The position numbers were made by a program, and so were the translations under genes. A DNA stretch of 45,572 bases from Porticoccaceae bacterium UBA1989. GTDB taxonomy: Bacteria; Pseudomonadota; Gammaproteobacteria; Pseudomonadales; Porticoccaceae. The DNA is taken from contig DDDD01000177.1 of assembly GCA_002335945.1 (NCBI GenBank), positions 8,686-54,257 of the forward strand. The letters are read 5' to 3'. Positions 42,591 to 45,572 of the stretch are shown one piece after another (position 1 is the first letter of the stretch; each line of letters starts with the position of its first letter). The notes under the pieces were generated by a model. That model saw nothing but the letters and a program-made list of their open reading frames with translations. It searched no databases and had not been told where the DNA came from.

Positions 42591-43376
42591 ATGACAGTGG
42601 TTCGACTCACACAGATTACAGACCTTCACCTTGGATCAGACAGTGACTCAATGTTGGGTGGTGTGCGTACATTAGAAAGCTTTCAATGCGTATTACAGGC
42701 AGTTGAGCAGCAGGGTCGCGGTACAGACCTACTGTTACTAACCGGAGATCTGGCCGGTGACTGTGAACCCGAAGCCTATCAATTACTTAATAAAACCCTT
42801 GTTGAGCATCATAAGCAGGCGATCTGGTTGCCGGGCAACCACGACGATTTCGATGTGATGGCCGCTAACTTGGTGGATTATCCTCCAGTGCAGAGCCATA
42901 AAATGGGTAGCTGGGCCGTACTGACTCTCGATAGCTCGCAGCCGAATAAACCCGGCGGACATATTTCAGATAAGCAGTTGGCGCAGGTTAAACAGGGCCT
43001 GGAAAGCCTGGCAGATAAGTATGTGCTGTTGGCCATGCACCACAGTCCGGTCAATGTCGGCTGCGCCTGGTTAGATCAGCAACAAATTGATAACCAGCAG
43101 CAGCTTTATACGCTATTACAGGTCCATGGTAAGGTTAAAGCTGTTATCACGGGTCATGTGCATCAGCAGTTCGATGGCGTCTGGGGCGATCTACCACTCT
43201 ATTCTGCTCCCTCAAGTTGTGTTCAATTTAAGCAGTACAGCCATGATTTTGCCCTGTCCGACCAGCCTCCCGGTTATCGCTGGCTCGATCTTCATCAGGA
43301 CGGCACTGTCGACACCGGGGTTGAATTTTTACATGAGTCCACGCAAATCCCCGACCTTGACTGCGCGCGCTATTAG
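42591..43376 (+). CDS. cpdA: 3',5'-cyclic-AMP phosphodiesterase
   Basis: 261 residues. A metallophosphoesterase with the full set of metal ligands: TQITDLHLG, LLTGDLAGD, LPGNHDDF, MHHSPVNVG and ITGHVHQQFDG. Class III cAMP phosphodiesterases of this gene neighbourhood lower cellular cAMP. GGAAG lies about 12 bases before the ATG, and the gene closely follows yqiB, so coupled translation is likely. Confidence 0.95.
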   Translation: MTVVRLTQITDLHLGSDSDSMLGGVRTLESFQCVLQAVEQQGRGTDLLLLTGDLAGDCEPEAYQLLNKTLVEHHKQAIWLPGNHDDFDVMAANLVDYPPVQSHKMGSWAVLTLDSSQPNKPGGHISDKQLAQVKQGLESLADKYVLLAMHHSPVNVGCAWLDQQQIDNQQQLYTLLQVHGKVKAVITGHVHQQFDGVWGDLPLYSAPSSCVQFKQYSHDFALSDQPPGYRWLDLHQDGTVDTGVEFLHESTQIPDLDCARY

Positions 43377-43380
43377 AAGG

Positions 43381-43408
43381 CTGACAAGCGCTTATTCTTG
43401 GCTATAAT
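43381..43408 (+). promoter_or_regulatory. Candidate sigma-70 promoter of yqiA-parE
   Basis: CTGACA (43381-43386) and TATAAT (43403-43408) with a 16-base spacer: 5 of 6 and 6 of 6 matches to consensus. It lies just after the cpdA stop and 28 bases before the yqiA ATG, so parE need not depend on transcription from nudF. Confidence 0.6.
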
Positions 43409-43435
43409 AGGCCCTGATTTTCAGGTTAGCTCAGT

Positions 43436-44017
43436 ATGCCTACACTGCTATATTTACACGGGTTTAACAGCTCACCCCAATCTAAAAAGGCACTGCAAAC
43501 CCAGTCTTGGTTTGTCCAGCATGCCCCTGAAATAACATTTATCTGCCCGCCACTGCCACCCTATGCCAATAGCGCCATGGCGATGTTGGCCGGGTTGATA
43601 GAAGACTGCGCGGAGCAGCCGATTTATGTCATGGGCAGCTCTATGGGCGGTTTTTTTGCGACCTGTTTAAGCGAACGTTATAACCTGCGGGCGGTGCTTA
43701 TTAATCCTGCGGTAAGCCCGGGCAGAGGGTTGGATAAGTGGCTTGGTGAAAACGAGAATTATAGTACCGGCGAGAAATGGACGTTTGCGCCTCGGCATAT
43801 AGATGAGTACATAAAGTTAGATCCAGATAGCCTAGACATTAAAAATAATTATCATGTGCTATTGCAAAGCGGTGACCAAGTGCTTGATTATCGCGATGCA
43901 CAGATACGCTATCAGGGATGCAGTATTGTTACCGAAGAGGGTGGCGATCACAGTTTTATACATTACGAGCAGCATCTGGCGGACATCCACCAGTTTCTGA
44001 CGTCAACGCAGGTTTAA
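43436..44017 (+). CDS. yqiA: YqiA family alpha/beta-hydrolase esterase
   Basis: 193 residues (E. coli YqiA 193). Nucleophile Ser69 in MGSSMGGFFA (GxSxG), an N-terminal LLYLHGFNSSPQSKK oxyanion-region block, and the likely catalytic His in EEGGDHSFIHYE with Asp in LQSGDQVLDYRDA. Small cytoplasmic esterase active on short acyl esters in E. coli; natural substrate unknown. It begins 59 bases after cpdA behind its own candidate promoter and precedes parE by 22 bases. Confidence 0.94.
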   Translation: MPTLLYLHGFNSSPQSKKALQTQSWFVQHAPEITFICPPLPPYANSAMAMLAGLIEDCAEQPIYVMGSSMGGFFATCLSERYNLRAVLINPAVSPGRGLDKWLGENENYSTGEKWTFAPRHIDEYIKLDPDSLDIKNNYHVLLQSGDQVLDYRDAQIRYQGCSIVTEEGGDHSFIHYEQHLADIHQFLTSTQV

Positions 44018-44039
44018 TCACATTGAATAATAAGAGCGA

Positions 44040-45572
44040 ATGAGCAACTACAACGCAAAAGATATTGAAGTCCTAACAGGCCTGGATCCAGTTCGAAAAA
44101 GACCGGGCATGTACACCGACACTACTCGGCCCAATCATTTGGCCCAGGAAGTGATTGATAACAGTGTCGATGAAGCGCTGGCCGGCCACGCCAGTCGTGT
44201 CGAAGTGACGCTGCACAAAGATGGCTCATTGTCGGTCTGTGATGATGGTCGCGGTATGCCGGTGGACATCCATCCCGAGCAGGGCATCCCCGGGGTCGAA
44301 GTCATACTCTCGACCCTCCATGCGGGCGGTAAGTTTTCCAATGACAACTACCAGTTTTCAGGGGGTTTGCACGGTGTGGGGGTGTCGGTAGTCAACGCGC
44401 TGTCGACCAAGATGGAAGTCACGGTCAAACGTGGCGGCCAGGTGCATCAAATTTTCTTTGCCGACGGCTATAAAACCTCTGACCTTCAGGTGATTGATAC
44501 CTGCGGGCAGCGCAACACGGGTACCATTTTGCGCTTTTGGCCGAACGCCAGTTACTTTGATTCCAACAAATTTTCGGTGAGTCGACTGCGCCATGTGCTG
44601 CGGGCCAAAGCCGTGCTCTGCGGCGGCTTAACCGTCAGCTTCTACAATGAGAATACCAATGAAAATGAAGAATGGTATTACGAAGATGGCCTAAAAGATT
44701 ATCTGGCCGGTGCGCTGCATGGCTGGGAAGTACTGCCAGCAGAACCCTTTATAGGCACATTTGCCTCCTCTAATGAGGCGGTGGACTGGGCTGTACAATG
44801 GATGCCCGAGGGCGGCGAGCTAGTTCAGGAGAGTTATGTAAACCTGATTCCGACCCCCCAGGGCGGCACCCATGCCAATGGTCTGCGTACGGGTCTTCTC
44901 GATGCCATGCGTGAGTTTTGTGAATTTAGAAATTTGCTGCCAAGAGGCATTAAATTAACTCCCGATGATATTTGGGATCGCTGTAGTTTTGTGCTGTCCT
45001 GTAAGCTTGCCGATCCACAGTTTTCTGGCCAGACCAAAGATCGCCTGTCCTCCAGAGAAGTGGCAGCCTTTGTTTCTGGAGTGGTCAAAGATTCCTTTAG
45101 CCTGTGGCTAAACCAGCACACAGAAGAGGCCGAGAAACTGGCCGACCTATGTATTTTTGCGGCTCAGCGTCGTATGCGCGCGAGCAAAAAAGTGGTGCGT
45201 AAAAAAATCACTCAGGGCCCGGCACTGCCAGGCAAACTGGCCGACTGTTCCAGCGGCGAACCTGAGCGCTGTGAGATATTCTTAGTAGAGGGTGACTCGG
45301 CAGGGGGCTCCGCCAAACAGGCGCGCAACCGCGAAAATCAGGCGATTATGCCCCTGCGAGGTAAGATTCTTAATACCTGGGAAGTGGATTCCCAAGAGAT
45401 TCTCGGTTCCCAAGAAGTTCATGATATCTCTGTTGCTCTGGGTGTAGATCCGGCGTTGGAAGACGTCGACTCACTGCGTTATCACAAGGTTTGTATTCTT
45501 GCCGATGCGGATTCCGATGGACTGCATATTGCCACCTTGCTCTGTGCACTGTTTGTTCGTCATTTCCGCCCC
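44040..45572 (+). CDS. parE: DNA topoisomerase IV subunit B, 3' end cut by window edge
   Basis: The first 511 residues of about 630. The GHKL ATPase domain has EVIDNSVDEALAGHA, DDGRGMPVDIHPEQG and GGLHGVGVSVVNALS; the transducer domain has QGGTHANGLRTGL; the Toprim domain begins with LVEGDSAGGSAKQARNR and DADSDGLHI. ParE rather than GyrB is indicated by the short N-terminus (MSNYNAKDIEVLTGLDPVRK) and by its place after yqiA, as in E. coli. With ParC it decatenates daughter chromosomes. AAGAG lies before the ATG. Confidence 0.97.
   Translation, partial: MSNYNAKDIEVLTGLDPVRKRPGMYTDTTRPNHLAQEVIDNSVDEALAGHASRVEVTLHKDGSLSVCDDGRGMPVDIHPEQGIPGVEVILSTLHAGGKFSNDNYQFSGGLHGVGVSVVNALSTKMEVTVKRGGQVHQIFFADGYKTSDLQVIDTCGQRNTGTILRFWPNASYFDSNKFSVSRLRHVLRAKAVLCGGLTVSFYNENTNENEEWYYEDGLKDYLAGALHGWEVLPAEPFIGTFASSNEAVDWAVQWMPEGGELVQESYVNLIPTPQGGTHANGLRTGLLDAMREFCEFRNLLPRGIKLTPDDIWDRCSFVLSCKLADPQFSGQTKDRLSSREVAAFVSGVVKDSFSLWLNQHTEEAEKLADLCIFAAQRRMRASKKVVRKKITQGPALPGKLADCSSGEPERCEIFLVEGDSAGGSAKQARNRENQAIMPLRGKILNTWEVDSQEILGSQEVHDISVALGVDPALEDVDSLRYHKVCILADADSDGLHIATLLCALFVRHFRP

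Overview
The window is a dense piece of gammaproteobacterial chromosome, most probably from a marine, aerobic, Gram-negative bacterium near the Pseudomonas / Cellvibrio / SAR92 part of the class. Protein sequences and gene order suggest this: coaBC-radC-rpmB-rpmG, serA next to a D-2-hydroxyglutarate dehydrogenase, the HAD phosphatase-rppH-ptsP-lgt-thyA-folA run, glnE-ilvE followed by LPS genes, and nudF-yqiB-cpdA-yqiA-parE are all arrangements familiar from that class. The assignment is inference. Lgt, WaaA, TolC and the TonB system show an outer membrane. I see no tRNA, rRNA, CRISPR array, insertion sequence or prophage. No stretch longer than about 300 bases lacks a gene.

Layout. 1-363 (-) is the membrane-anchored N-terminus of a gene that runs off the left edge, probably AlgC-type phosphomannomutase. 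415-2988: coaBC (-), divergent radC, then rpmB-rpmG with a good promoter and terminator. 3198-6789: cold-shock protein, serA and a divergent D-2-hydroxyglutarate dehydrogenase, then a small membrane protein. 6847-9166: a tightly coupled run of FAH-family hydrolase, DUF1653, arfB and srkA. 9209-11462: DUF481 outer-membrane protein (-), gcvH (+), HAD phosphatase (-). 11599-17508: rppH-ptsP, NRDE protein (-), lgt-thyA-folA. 17730-22850: a six-gene extended TonB system (DUF3450, TtpC-like, ExbB, ExbD, TonB, TPR). 22952-26142: ilvD and argA (-). 26270-34971: GspE/PilB-type ATPase, glnE, ilvE, two tandem paralogous glycosyltransferase-like genes, and waaA. 35024-36391: tolC-like gene (-). 36549-41286: an AT-richer tetR / MFP / RND efflux cassette. 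41462-45572: nudF, yqiB, cpdA, yqiA and parE, which is cut by the right edge.

How the genes work together. Most are housekeeping: coenzyme A, serine, branched-chain amino acids, arginine, folate/thymidylate, nitrogen control, envelope assembly and chromosome decatenation. SerA and the flavoprotein dehydrogenase form a known couple in which D-2-hydroxyglutarate made by SerA is re-oxidised. The TonB block should power uptake of large substrates across the outer membrane. TolC may supply the exit duct for the neighbouring RND pump.

The least explained parts are the paralogous pair at 32024-33620, the apparently inserted RND cassette with an altered TM4/TM10 charge pattern, the DUF3450/TPR additions to the TonB system, and several strong inverted repeats in non-coding DNA: before gcvH, between exbB and exbD, and before the TonB operon. 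I did not find a clearly new system; these are the best candidates. All similarity statements come from reading the sequences, not from database searches.
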